Assembly (NCBI GenBank): GCA_050944255.1
Contig: JBMNQS010000010.1
Span: 1-41,288, forward strand
From: JBMNQS01 sp050944255
GTDB lineage: Bacteria > Bacillota > Clostridia > Christensenellales > Maliibacteriaceae
Direction of reading: 5' to 3'
DNA length: 41,288 bases
Shown here: piece by piece, positions 23,882 through 32,035 of the stretch
How the letters are laid out: each line of letters starts with the position of its first letter
Numbering within the stretch: position 1 is the first letter of the stretch
Position numbers and translations under genes: made by a program
Notes under the pieces: generated by a model
Told to the model about the DNA's origin: nothing
Seen by the model: the letters and a program-made list of their open reading frames with translations, nothing else
The model's database searches: none

Positions 23882-24538
23882 TTAAAAATCCCTTTTTTCG
23901 TACAGCCGGGCGGAGATGGTGTAACTCAGGGTGAAAATGCCCAGGCAGGCGCCGGAGCAGATCAGCGCGAAGCCCAGCGTATTTTGGCTGATCCAAAGCA
24001 TCATGCCGGCCAGCGGTTTTTCCAGCATGTCGCCAAAGGGGACAAACAGCAGGAAACCGAACATGGGCAGGTAAGCCAGCATTTTGGCCTTGGCATAACC
24101 CAGCTTAAAGTAGATGGGAAGCTGGATCGAAACCAGGACGACCAATACCGCCATGCAGGCGCCCACCTGGACCAGCGCCTGGTCCGGCCCGTAGGGGATC
24201 TGCCGCGGCAGCGCGAAGAGGATGCCGGATATCACGGCCAGCGCCATGGCCAACAGGCCTATACCCAGCGCGTACAGATACCGCCCCGCCACCACGTCGC
24301 GCCGCGAGACCGCCAGCGTGGCGTAGAGCGTATCCAGATTGCCCTGCTCGCCGATGGAGAACGGGTAGGTGCAGTACATGATGCCCCAGAGCATCATAAT
24401 GGAAACGAATATGGCGGGCTCTTTGAGGGTAAAGCCCACTACCAGCAGGCAGGCCGCCATTAAAGCCAGGTATTTTCCCGCCAGATATGGCTTGACCGTG
24501 CGGAAATCCAGTGCCGCCAGCTTAAGCGCGTTGTGCAT
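23882..24538 (-). CDS. ABC-2 type transporter permease
   Basis: The 218-residue integral membrane protein has six helices, with a cytoplasmic N-terminus MHNALKLAALDFRTVKPYL. It resembles the short ABC2_membrane_5-type permeases that form the YtrC/D-like half of GntR-regulated transporters. The start overlaps the ATPase gene by 17 bp. No substrate can be assigned; relatives are induced by cell-wall antibiotics or metabolise cell-surface stress. Confidence 0.85.
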   Translation of the reverse strand: MHNALKLAALDFRTVKPYLAGKYLALMAACLLVVGFTLKEPAIFVSIMMLWGIMYCTYPFSIGEQGNLDTLYATLAVSRRDVVAGRYLYALGIGLLAMALAVISGILFALPRQIPYGPDQALVQVGACMAVLVVLVSIQLPIYFKLGYAKAKMLAYLPMFGFLLFVPFGDMLEKPLAGMMLWISQNTLGFALICSGACLGIFTLSYTISARLYEKRDF

Positions 24539-25394
24539 GATGTTTTCCCTCCCTGTTCAGATAAGCGACGATTTCATCCAGGCTGACCGGTTCTAAAAGC
24601 ACCTGGCCGGGCAGGTGCTTAGCGTCCGGCGTACGGATCATCCCCTCAAAGCCGGTGGGATGCTCGCGAAGGCCCAAGATGTAGGCGCGCTCGTCCGGCG
24701 ATAAGTCCTCCGGGCCGCCCTTGACGATGCGGTAGCTGTCCAGCAGGTCGTCCTTCAGGCCCGTAAACTGCAGCTGCCCGTCCCGGATGAACGTGATGTA
24801 ATCGACGATCTTTTCAAGATCGGAGGTGATGTGGGTGGAAAACAGAATTCCGCGGCGCTCGTCTCTCATGTAATCGCCCAGTATTTCCAGAAGTTCGTCC
24901 CTGGCCGCGGGGTCGAGGCCGCTGGTGGGTTCGTCCAGAATCAGAAGCCGCGCGTCGTGCGACAGCGCCACGGCGATCATCAGCTTGATTTTCATGCCGC
25001 GGGACAATTCCGCCACCTTCTTTTTGCCGTCGATATCAAACTCGCGGAGCCTGCGCCGGTATTCGCCTTCGTCCCAGCGGCTGTAAAACGGCGCAAGGGC
25101 TTTCTCCACTTCCCATACGCGCCATTGACCCACGTAAAAGGGCAGATCCATTACCACCCCGACCTGCTGCTTGACAGACTGCGCGCCGTCCCTGATGTTC
25201 CGGCCGAAAATGCGGATGTCCCCCGAATCGATGCGGAGCATCCCCAAAATGGATTTGATGGTGGTGGTCTTGCCCGCTCCGTTGGGACCGATGAATCCCA
25301 TGATGTAACCGGCGGGCAGACTGAAACTGACGTTCTTCAGCTTGAAAGAGTCAAAGGATTTGCTTAAGTTTTCCACTTGCAGTATGTCACTCAT
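24522..25394 (-). CDS. ABC transporter ATP-binding protein (YtrB-like)
   Basis: The 290-residue subunit has Walker A GPNGAGKTTTIKSI near residue 37, a Q-loop (VVMDLPFYVGQWRVWE), a signature diverged to LSRGMKIKLMIAVAL, and Walker B LLILDEPTSGLDPAARDELLEI. The LSRGM signature is typical of the YtrB/EcsA-like group. A C-terminal domain of about 70 residues follows. It overlaps the GntR gene by eight bases and the permease by 17, so the operon is gntR-ATPase-permease. Confidence 0.92.
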   Translation of the reverse strand: MSDILQVENLSKSFDSFKLKNVSFSLPAGYIMGFIGPNGAGKTTTIKSILGMLRIDSGDIRIFGRNIRDGAQSVKQQVGVVMDLPFYVGQWRVWEVEKALAPFYSRWDEGEYRRRLREFDIDGKKKVAELSRGMKIKLMIAVALSHDARLLILDEPTSGLDPAARDELLEILGDYMRDERRGILFSTHITSDLEKIVDYITFIRDGQLQFTGLKDDLLDSYRIVKGGPEDLSPDERAYILGLREHPTGFEGMIRTPDAKHLPGQVLLEPVSLDEIVAYLNREGKHHAQRA

Positions 25395-25770
25395 CTTCGC
25401 CTTCTCCTATCAGTACGTCCAGCATGGTGTGCAGCGCTTTATCCGAAAGCGCCGCGATCTTGGCCGCGGTGATGGCCTTGGTTAAATGCGCCTCGATCTC
25501 CCGCAGCGCGTTCTCGCGGACCAGCTCCCGGTTTTGTCCCAGAACAAAGCAGCCCTTGCCCTGGACGTTGACCACAAAGCCCTCCTGCGCCAGATCGCTG
25601 TAGGCGCGGGTGGTGGTGATGACGCTGATCCTCAAATCCCTGGCCAGCTGGCGGATGGACGGCAGCACATCGCCCTCTTTAAGCTCGCCCGAGTAAATGG
25701 CCGACTTGATCTGCTCCTTGATCTGCTCGTATATGGGCACGCCGGCGTGATTGGAAATAATGATGCGCAC
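25387..25770 (-). CDS. GntR-family repressor, YtrA subfamily
   Basis: The 127-residue regulator has a winged helix-turn-helix (IYEQIKEQIKSAIYSGELKEGDVLPSIRQLARDLRISVITTTRAYSDLAQEGFV) and only a short C-terminal dimerisation region, the mark of the YtrA subfamily. These proteins repress their own ABC operon. A perfect 9-bp inverted repeat over its -10 is the probable operator. Confidence 0.92.
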   Translation of the reverse strand: MRIIISNHAGVPIYEQIKEQIKSAIYSGELKEGDVLPSIRQLARDLRISVITTTRAYSDLAQEGFVVNVQGKGCFVLGQNRELVRENALREIEAHLTKAITAAKIAALSDKALHTMLDVLIGEGEDE

Positions 25771-25794
25771 AAACTCATCCTTTCATCTGTACGT

Positions 25795-25817
25795 GTGTAC
25801 ATATACAGTATGTACAC
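25795..25817 (-). promoter_or_regulatory. Probable operator of the YtrA-like repressor
   Basis: GTGTACATA and TATGTACAC are perfect 9-bp arms with a 5-bp spacer. The site overlaps the -10 box of the gntR promoter, so binding would block transcription of the ABC operon. Confidence 0.75.
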
Positions 25818-25835
25818 TATGAGCAGCTTTGTCAA
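25807..25835 (-). promoter_or_regulatory. Promoter of the gntR-ABC operon
   Basis: On the minus strand TTGACA and CATACT are separated by 17 bp, about 40 bases upstream of the GntR start. Confidence 0.7.
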
Positions 25836-25864
25836 TACCCTGAAAAATATTTTTGAACAGGGTA

Positions 25865-25893
25865 TTGACAGAGAGAGGAGACTGTGGTAATTT
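25865..25893 (+). promoter_or_regulatory. Promoter of the padR operon
   Basis: TTGACA and TAATTT are separated by 17 bp. A second TTGACA at 25898-25903 overlaps the palindrome that follows but has a poor -10 (TAGTAC). Confidence 0.55.
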
Positions 25894-25901
25894 TACTTTG
25901 A

Positions 25902-25932
25902 CAGACGTAGTATGTGTGTCGTAGTACGTCTG
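25902..25932 (+). promoter_or_regulatory. Probable PadR operator
   Basis: CAGACGTA and TACGTCTG are perfect 8-bp arms about a 15-bp centre. The site lies just downstream of the padR promoter and 28 bases before the gene, as expected for autorepression. Confidence 0.65.
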
Positions 25933-25960
25933 ACGAAGTAACGACAAAGGAGGGATGCGC

Positions 25961-26287
25961 TTGATTTCCAGCGACGTCATTCGCGGCTACATCGATACGA
26001 TGATCCTGTACGTGATCCTCGATGAGCCGTCCTATGGCTACGAAATATCCAAACGCATCCGCGAAACGGCGCAAGAGGAGTACGTCATCAAGGAAACCAC
26101 TCTCTACAGCGCGTTTTCCCGGCTGGAAAAAAACGGATTTATCGAATCGTTTCCCGGAGAGAAGACCCACGGGCGACCGCGCACCTACTATAGAATCACC
26201 CCCCGGGGCCGCAAGTACTACAGCGAAAAATGCAGGGAATGGGCCATGACTCAAAAAGTGATCTCAAAATTTATATTGGAGGACTGA
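25961..26287 (+). CDS. PadR-family transcriptional regulator
   Basis: The 108-residue protein has the PadR winged helix: VIRGYIDTMILYVILDEPSYGYEISKRI, TTLYSAFSRLEKNGFIES, GRPRTYYRITPRGRKYY. TTG 25961 is preferred to ATG 25955, because AAGGAGGG abuts that ATG but sits seven bases before the TTG. It is two bases ahead of the HAAS-domain gene, the usual pairing in which PadR controls a membrane partner in response to envelope stress or drugs. Confidence 0.93.
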   Translation: MISSDVIRGYIDTMILYVILDEPSYGYEISKRIRETAQEEYVIKETTLYSAFSRLEKNGFIESFPGEKTHGRPRTYYRITPRGRKYYSEKCREWAMTQKVISKFILED

Positions 26288-26289
26288 AC

Positions 26290-27261
26290 ATGGAAACTAT
26301 CCGCACCTATCTGGACAATATGTTTGCCGCGCTGCCCTATACCGCGCAGACGCAGCGCCTTCGGGACGAACTCTACTCCAGTATGCTCGATAAGTACAAT
26401 GAGCTCAAGGCGTCGGGCAAAAGCGAACACGAAGCCATCGGCATCGTCATCGCCGAATTCGGCAACATAGAGGAACTGGCCGGCGAGCTTGGCGCTCAGA
26501 TCGACGGCGCCCCCGTAGGCAGCGCCGACGCGCAGCGCTACCTGCCCGCTATTGACCAGGCTACCGCCGATGAGTTCATCGCCGAAAAGAGGGCCTCCGC
26601 CCGGCTGACGAGCATCGGCATCATACTGTGCATCCTGGCGCCGGCCATGCTCATCGGCATGACCCAGTACCTGCCCGAAAACACCTCCGTCATCGCCGGG
26701 CTGTCGTGCCTGCTGGGCTTTGTGGCCGTCGCGGTGGGACTGTTCATCTACGCCGAAAGCCGCATGAGACGCTTTGCGTTTCTGGAGAAGGGTGAGTTCG
26801 TATTGTCCCTTTCCACCAAGGGCAACCTCCAGGCACGGGCAGCGCGCAGCCAGCCCACCGTCTCCACGGCCATCGGCGTCATACTGTGCATCCTCTCGCC
26901 GCTGCTGGTGATCATTCCCGCCGTCATCGCCGAAGCGTATGTCCTTTTGGGCGTGGTGGGCCTGCTGGCTACCGTGGCCATCAGCGCCGGCGGATTCCTC
27001 TGCTATCCGAGCATGGCCTTCTCCGCCTACAAGATACTGCTGAAACAGGAGGAGTACGCGCCGCAGAAAAGGCAGGGCCAAAAGGTGATCGACGTGGTGG
27101 CGGGCATCTACTGGCCGCTGACCGTAGCGGTCTACCTGGCCTGGAGCTTCATCACAAGCGCCTGGCATTTTACCTGGATCGTATGGCCCATAGCCGGGAT
27201 TTGCTTCGGCGTGATAGCGGGCATCATCTCCGCCGTGGCCGGGCAGAGGCATGAAGGCTGA
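26290..27261 (+). CDS. HAAS/DUF1700-like signalling membrane protein, partner of PadR
   Basis: The 323-residue protein opens with a HAAS-type alpha-helical domain (METIRTYLDNMFAALPYTAQTQRLRDELYSSMLDKYNELKASG, then EAIGIVIAEFGNIEELAGELG). Six or so membrane helices from about residue 110 onward follow, including three pairs. ATG 26290 has GGAGGA upstream; the longer frame to 26230 lies inside padR. HAAS proteins are commonly coupled to PadR regulators. Function beyond that is not visible. Confidence 0.85.
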   Translation: METIRTYLDNMFAALPYTAQTQRLRDELYSSMLDKYNELKASGKSEHEAIGIVIAEFGNIEELAGELGAQIDGAPVGSADAQRYLPAIDQATADEFIAEKRASARLTSIGIILCILAPAMLIGMTQYLPENTSVIAGLSCLLGFVAVAVGLFIYAESRMRRFAFLEKGEFVLSLSTKGNLQARAARSQPTVSTAIGVILCILSPLLVIIPAVIAEAYVLLGVVGLLATVAISAGGFLCYPSMAFSAYKILLKQEEYAPQKRQGQKVIDVVAGIYWPLTVAVYLAWSFITSAWHFTWIVWPIAGICFGVIAGIISAVAGQRHEG

Positions 27262-27290
27262 TAAGGATGAAAAGCTGATAAGGATGAGAA

Positions 27291-27326
27291 CCAAAAGGGA
27301 TACCTGAGAACAGGTATCCCTTTTGG
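27291..27326 (+). terminator. Bidirectional terminator between converging genes
   Basis: CCAAAAGGGATACCTG and its perfect complement surround a four-base loop (AGAA), with A- and T-runs on both sides. It serves the HAAS gene and the BMP-type gene on the other strand. Confidence 0.92.
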
Positions 27327-27350
27327 TTGAAGCATAGCGGAACAGGGACG

Positions 27351-28481
27351 TTACTTTTCGGGAACAAACTGAATAATCTTTAAATCCAGATCGTAAATGT
27401 TGTAGGGGTTGCCGCCGGAGTCGCTGTCGCCGAGGATGCGGGTACCGGGCAGAGCGGAGACAAGGCCGGCGTAGTCGCTGCGGGTGAACTTCTCCAGGCG
27501 GGAGACCGACAGGGAAAGGGCGCCGTCCGAAACGCCCAGACGCTGCGTGCGTCCGCCGGGGAAATTGTCCTGATAATAATCGGCCAGGCAGGAGGCGACC
27601 GCGCCCTGCACGTCCCTGACGGCGGAGGCGATCACCACCTGCGAAAGAGCGGATAAGTCGGCGTCCGAGGCGATCACGCGGCCGCCGGAATTTTCCGCGG
27701 CGGCGATCACCGACGCCATGCTGCCGCCGCAGGAGGCGAAGATCACTTCTGTGCCCTCATCGTACCAGAACGCGGCCATGGACCGGGTGCCGTCGTCGGG
27801 CTCGAAGGTGCCGGCGTAGGCGTATTTGACCGTGATGTCCCGCACGCCCATTTCCCCGGCGGCGTAATCGGCGCCCTGCAGAAATCCGTAGCCGAAACGG
27901 TCCACCGGCGGAATCTTCTCGCCGCCGATGAAACCCAGGTCGGTGTAGCCCTCCCGCACGGCGGCGTAACCGGCCAGAAAGCCCGCCTGTTCCTCTCTGA
28001 AAAGGACGCAGGCGGTGTTCTCGGCTATAAAGATATCGCCCTGGAGACTTTGAGATTGTCCGTCGATGAGGATGAAGTGGATGTAGGGGTAATTGTCCTG
28101 TGCGGTGAAAAGGGCGGTCTCAAACCGGTAGCCGTTTAAAACGATCAGCCCGGCTCCGCCGTCTATGGCCTGCTCAATGGCGGCGGCGATGGCATCGTCG
28201 TCAAGTTCCACCGGGGTGTAGACGCCGTAACCCATGCCGTTTGCGCGGCTGTAGGCGTCCATGGCCTCATGGATGCTCTGATTGAGCGAGTGGTCCGTAA
28301 CGGGCCCGGAATTGATGAACGCCAGCTCCTTGACGCCGGGCGCCGCCGGGGCCGCGGGCGGCGGCGCCTCCTGCATGCCGGCGTACGGCTCGATGACATC
28401 CGGCTCGCCGGCGGCGCAGCCCGCCAGCAACAGCAAGGTCAGCGCAAAGGTCAACAGGAGGATATAAACCTTTCTCGCCAT
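27351..28481 (-). CDS. BMP-family (PnrA-like) substrate-binding lipoprotein
   Basis: The 376-residue protein begins with a lipoprotein signal (KVYILLLTFALTLLLLAGC) and an Ala/Pro-rich linker. The rest is a two-lobed binding fold of the basic membrane protein type: LAFINSGPVTDHSLNQSIHEAMDAY, GAGLIVLNGYRFETALF, ENTACVLFREEQAGFLAGYAA, GEKIPPVDRFGYGFLQGADYAA, VIFASCGGSMASVIAAAENSGGRVIASDAD. Relatives bind nucleosides for ABC uptake, but no permease or ATPase gene is adjacent. ATG 28481 follows TAGGGATG; the longer TTG start adds six residues. A stand-alone receptor or a partner encoded elsewhere are both possible. Confidence 0.88.
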   Translation of the reverse strand: MARKVYILLLTFALTLLLLAGCAAGEPDVIEPYAGMQEAPPPAAPAAPGVKELAFINSGPVTDHSLNQSIHEAMDAYSRANGMGYGVYTPVELDDDAIAAAIEQAIDGGAGLIVLNGYRFETALFTAQDNYPYIHFILIDGQSQSLQGDIFIAENTACVLFREEQAGFLAGYAAVREGYTDLGFIGGEKIPPVDRFGYGFLQGADYAAGEMGVRDITVKYAYAGTFEPDDGTRSMAAFWYDEGTEVIFASCGGSMASVIAAAENSGGRVIASDADLSALSQVVIASAVRDVQGAVASCLADYYQDNFPGGRTQRLGVSDGALSLSVSRLEKFTRSDYAGLVSALPGTRILGDSDSGGNPYNIYDLDLKIIQFVPEK

Positions 28482-28601
28482 GGGCATCCCTACTTTCAAT
28501 CGTTCTTCATCTTAGTATAGCATATTAAAAAGCGCAGGACTATACGCTCGATGCGGCTTTGTGCTATATTGAATGTATGAACGCGAAAGGATGATAGAGG
28601 T

Positions 28602-29075
28602 ATGAGGCGTAAAGAAAGAGAAAAGGATAGGGCGTTTGCTCTTGATGTGGTGGATCAATGCGTCTACGCGGTGCTTGGCTGCGCGGACGCGGAGGGGGCG
28701 CCCTACGCGGTGCCGCTGAGCATTGCCAGAAGCGGCGAGGACATCTATTTCCACTGCGCGCGGCGGGGCAAAAAAACCGATATACTCAGGGACAGCCCCC
28801 GCGCGTGCCTCGTCTGCGTGGGCGATGTCCGCGTGCCCAAGGGAAGATTTGCCGTGGAGTATGAGTCGGCCGTTGTCACCGGCACGGCGCGGGAAGTCAC
28901 CGGCGACGAAGAGAAAGTGCGGGCGCTGGAGCTGATCAGCCGGCGCCATACGCCGGAGAATATGCACGACTTTGACGCGGAGGTGGCCAGGTTCCTGGCC
29001 GTTACGGCCGTGTGGAAAGTGCGTATAGAGGAGATTTCCGGAAAATGCAAAAAGTATGACGACAAGGACGCGTAA
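28602..29075 (+). CDS. Pyridoxamine 5'-phosphate oxidase-like flavoprotein (Nim family)
   Basis: The 157-residue split-barrel protein starts MRRKEREKDRAFALDVVDQCVYAVLG and includes PYAVPLSI, DIYFHCARRGKKTDILRDSPRACLVCVGD and YESAVVTGTAREV, the pattern of NimA-type 5-nitroimidazole reductase-like proteins. Most such genes in Clostridia have unknown physiological roles, and presence does not show drug resistance. It is a single-gene unit with its own terminator. Confidence 0.9.
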   Translation: MRRKEREKDRAFALDVVDQCVYAVLGCADAEGAPYAVPLSIARSGEDIYFHCARRGKKTDILRDSPRACLVCVGDVRVPKGRFAVEYESAVVTGTAREVTGDEEKVRALELISRRHTPENMHDFDAEVARFLAVTAVWKVRIEEISGKCKKYDDKDA

Positions 29076-29107
29076 ATGCAGCGGTGTGCCGGGCATGAAG
29101 ATCGATG

Positions 29108-29140
29108 AAAGGGAGCCTCCTAAAAAGGAGGCTCCCTTTT
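29108..29140 (+). terminator. Bidirectional terminator between the Nim-like and DUF4340 genes
   Basis: AAAGGGAGCCTCC and GGAGGCTCCCTTT form a 13-bp stem with a short A-rich loop and a following TT. It serves both converging genes. Confidence 0.9.
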
Positions 29141-29169
29141 GAGTGTGTATTGTAACCGGGCGCCGGCAC

Positions 29170-30549
29170 TTACAGCGCTTCCAGGGCGTCAATGACCGCG
29201 TCCACCTTTTCGGTGGAGATCAAAAGGTATTCGCCGCCGTTTATGCGCACGATGTAGAAGTTGTCCTCGTAGGGGATGAACGCCACATAGACGCTCTTGC
29301 CCCCGGCCCCGGTGAGGCTGATGGAAAACACCGGCTCTTCTTCGCCGGAAGCCTCCAGCGTGACGATGTCGGCGGTGAGGTTGGTCAATTGCGTCATGAA
29401 GGTCTTGAACGCCCGCGCCGTCAGCTCCCTGCCGCCGATGGCATAGGAAAGATCGTCTCCCTCGCCCTGCGCGGTGATGCGGTACTCCCTGCCGCGGGCG
29501 GTGATATCCATGCCGCGGACGTTCTCGCTGGAGATGGCCAGCACCTTCGGGGAAACAAAGCTCTCTTGCTTGAAGTTCAGTATCCGCTCCACATCGCCTC
29601 TGGGCGAAAGCCATATGACGTCCTGGTCCCGGAAGCGCACATGGTAGAAGGCTCCGCTCTCATCCAGGTCTCCGATATCGATAACGGCGGAAAGCCTGGT
29701 CAGCAGCGTGCTTTTTCTCTGGTAGCTGATATTGACGCTGAGCACAGGCCGGGTGAGGCCGTAGCTTTCCAGTTCCTCCTCCGAGGGCTTGTAGTCGACG
29801 GCTTTTTCAAGCGGCAGGCTGACCACGTTGCCCAAAAATGTGAGGATATTGGGCATGTTGCCCGCCACGCGCTCTTCATGCACGCCGTCCACGAACCAAT
29901 AGATTTCCCGGCTGTAGTAGTCGCTCCAGCCCTCCTCGTAGCTGATGAAGTCGATGGCCAGATCCTCCGAGGCCACCGAAACGCGGCTGTACGTGTCGCC
30001 TTCCTGGAAGGGCCAGGGCTTTGCCGCCAGTGCGTTGAGATTGTATAAAAAGCTCTCCGCCGTCGCCGCCGGTACGAGATAGATATCCTCGGAGCCGTCC
30101 AGGTTCAGGTAGTATTCCCCGGTGACGGCGTTTTTGCTGCCGATTGTGAACGTGCGGGCGCTGCCGTCCTTCAGCGTCAGCGTGACGGTGGAAATAGGAT
30201 CGGTAAAGCCGAAATCCGGATTGGTCAGCGACGCGCCCTCGGCCTTCCCGCTAGCCTGGATGGACGAGGCCACGTGCGCCATATTCTCAGGAAGCGTCTC
30301 ATCCAGCGGGAAATCCCGGTCCTCCCGCAGATGCCAGCCCTCGCCCAAAACCCGGGTGAAGGACAGATCGTCGCCGGCAAAATCATAGGCAATGCCCACG
30401 ATGTCCGACTCGGTGAGCGTCAGCACGTCGATAAGGGCGTCCTGCGGCACTTGATCCTCGCCGTCCAGCAGCGACAGCGCTATGTATCCGGCCACCAAGA
30501 CCACCAGCACGGCGCAGGCCACGATGATGTTCCTTTTGCGTCTGTCCAT
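29170..30549 (-). CDS. DUF4340 membrane-anchored protein of a Gld-type ABC operon
   Basis: The 459-residue protein has a single N-terminal anchor (NIIVACAVLVVLVAGYIALSLL) and a long extracytoplasmic beta-rich region containing repeated DUF4340 patterns. Visible phrases are LTLKDGSARTFTIGSKNAVTGEYYLNLDG and VYVAFIPYEDNFYIVRI. It is the last gene of a four-gene operon, one base after the GldG-like stop. DUF4340 proteins regularly accompany GldG/GldF-type transporters. The function is unknown. Confidence 0.88.
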   Translation of the reverse strand: MDRRKRNIIVACAVLVVLVAGYIALSLLDGEDQVPQDALIDVLTLTESDIVGIAYDFAGDDLSFTRVLGEGWHLREDRDFPLDETLPENMAHVASSIQASGKAEGASLTNPDFGFTDPISTVTLTLKDGSARTFTIGSKNAVTGEYYLNLDGSEDIYLVPAATAESFLYNLNALAAKPWPFQEGDTYSRVSVASEDLAIDFISYEEGWSDYYSREIYWFVDGVHEERVAGNMPNILTFLGNVVSLPLEKAVDYKPSEEELESYGLTRPVLSVNISYQRKSTLLTRLSAVIDIGDLDESGAFYHVRFRDQDVIWLSPRGDVERILNFKQESFVSPKVLAISSENVRGMDITARGREYRITAQGEGDDLSYAIGGRELTARAFKTFMTQLTNLTADIVTLEASGEEEPVFSISLTGAGGKSVYVAFIPYEDNFYIVRINGGEYLLISTEKVDAVIDALEAL

Positions 30550-30550
30550 A

Positions 30551-32035
30551 TCAGCCTCTTCTCCTTAAAATGACGACGGCGGCGCCGATGAGAATACATA
30601 TTACGGGAAGGATCACCACGTACAAGAGCGTCATGGTGTTGGCCCTGTCCGAGGAAATGACAAGGGGCGATACCGTCAGGCTCTTGGCGTGCAGGGTGAC
30701 GGACTCGGGCCGGTCGGTCATCCAGCCCAGCGCGTTGAGAAAGAAATTGCTGTTGCTGCCCGAAACCAGGGCGTCCACCGTCTCATCGAGCAGATAGCCC
30801 GTGGTGACCCAGATGATCCTGGACTGCCTGGCGCCCGTGTCGTCGGTGATGACGGCGGCCAGATGGAAGGGGCCGGAAATGTCGCCCTCCTCGGGCTCGA
30901 TGGTCTCCGCCGTGGTGGCGTCCACCTTGGAATAGGCGCTGTCCGAAGTGGACAAAAGCCCCTGAAGGCTCAGCGTGTTGCGGGCAAGCTCCGTCTTTTG
31001 AATGCCCTGCGCGTTGACCAGAATCACCGGCCGGCGGTTGTCGATCAGCGGCTGTGTGACGTCGTGCTGCACCAAAATGGGGTTAAGGTAATAGTTGTTC
31101 TGGAAAATATAGCGGCTTGAATCGGCCTCGGCCACCACGCCGGGAACCAGCTCGGCGCCGTAATACGCCATCAGGCCCTCCAGGTTGGGCCGCCCGGCCT
31201 GCGAATACATAGTGACTAAAAGCAGATTGCCGCCGCCGGAGAGATACCCGCGCAGGATATCGGCTTCCTCCGCCGATATATCCGCCTGCGGATCGTGCAG
31301 GATGATGCAGTCAGCGTCCTGGGGAATGTCGCCTGAGAGAAGGTTGAGGCTCTCCAATTGCATGTTCTGCTTTTCAATGGAGGTGAGCATGGCCGCGGGA
31401 AGCTCCCGCTCGCTGTGCCCGGTGATGTTGTAGAGCTTGGGCAGGTTGTCGCTTACGACAAAGTCGATGGCGCTGGTGACGGCCCGCTCGCCGTCGAAGG
31501 AGGTGTCCTTGATGTAGGGCACCATCTGGCCGGCCGCGTTGGTGGTGTAGTCGTAGGTGTTGATATAGATCTCGCCGTAATCCACCGCCGTGTGGCGCTT
31601 GGCGCTCACCACGATGAGGCTGCCCGTGGAAAGCGGTTCGTCGGTGTACTGGGAGGCGAAATTAGGGTACAGCACCGGATCGCGGTACTGTATCTTAATG
31701 CTGCCGTTCATGGACGAATAGCGGCTCAACAGTTCGCCCATCACCTCGTTCTGCCTCGATGGGGCGCTCAGCACGTAAATAGTGATGTCGTCCTTCACGT
31801 TGCCCACGATCTCCCGCGTCTGCTGGGAGATGGAGAACAGCCGGTTCTGCGACAGGTCGATCTTCGTATACTGGGCGGGTATCCGGCCCACGATAAGATT
31901 GGCCACAACCACGATGGCCAGCGCCAGAAGGCTCATCACCGTGGCGTAGCCGCCGGCCTTCGTGCGGCGGACGCGGGAATCCGCTACGCTCTGCGGCGCC
32001 TTATCCGGCGCCTTTTTTTTCGCAAACAGCTTCAT
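30551..32035 (-). CDS. GldG-family (DUF7088/ABC-type uncharacterised) transport protein
   Basis: The 494-residue protein has a cytoplasmic leader, a membrane helix (TVMSLLALAIVVVANLIVG), an extracellular region with the GldG signature LSQNRLFSISQQTREIVGNVKDDITIYVL, a Rossmann-like segment (DADCIILHDPQADISAEEADILRGYLSGGGNLLLV), and a C-terminal helix (MTLLYVVILPVICILIGAAVVIL). ATG 32035 follows AAAGGAGGTGG and overlaps the permease stop by one base (TGATG); the GTG at 32044 is too close to that site. Despite the name, gliding motility is not implied in Firmicutes. Confidence 0.9.
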   Translation of the reverse strand: MKLFAKKKAPDKAPQSVADSRVRRTKAGGYATVMSLLALAIVVVANLIVGRIPAQYTKIDLSQNRLFSISQQTREIVGNVKDDITIYVLSAPSRQNEVMGELLSRYSSMNGSIKIQYRDPVLYPNFASQYTDEPLSTGSLIVVSAKRHTAVDYGEIYINTYDYTTNAAGQMVPYIKDTSFDGERAVTSAIDFVVSDNLPKLYNITGHSERELPAAMLTSIEKQNMQLESLNLLSGDIPQDADCIILHDPQADISAEEADILRGYLSGGGNLLLVTMYSQAGRPNLEGLMAYYGAELVPGVVAEADSSRYIFQNNYYLNPILVQHDVTQPLIDNRRPVILVNAQGIQKTELARNTLSLQGLLSTSDSAYSKVDATTAETIEPEEGDISGPFHLAAVITDDTGARQSRIIWVTTGYLLDETVDALVSGSNSNFFLNALGWMTDRPESVTLHAKSLTVSPLVISSDRANTMTLLYVVILPVICILIGAAVVILRRRG

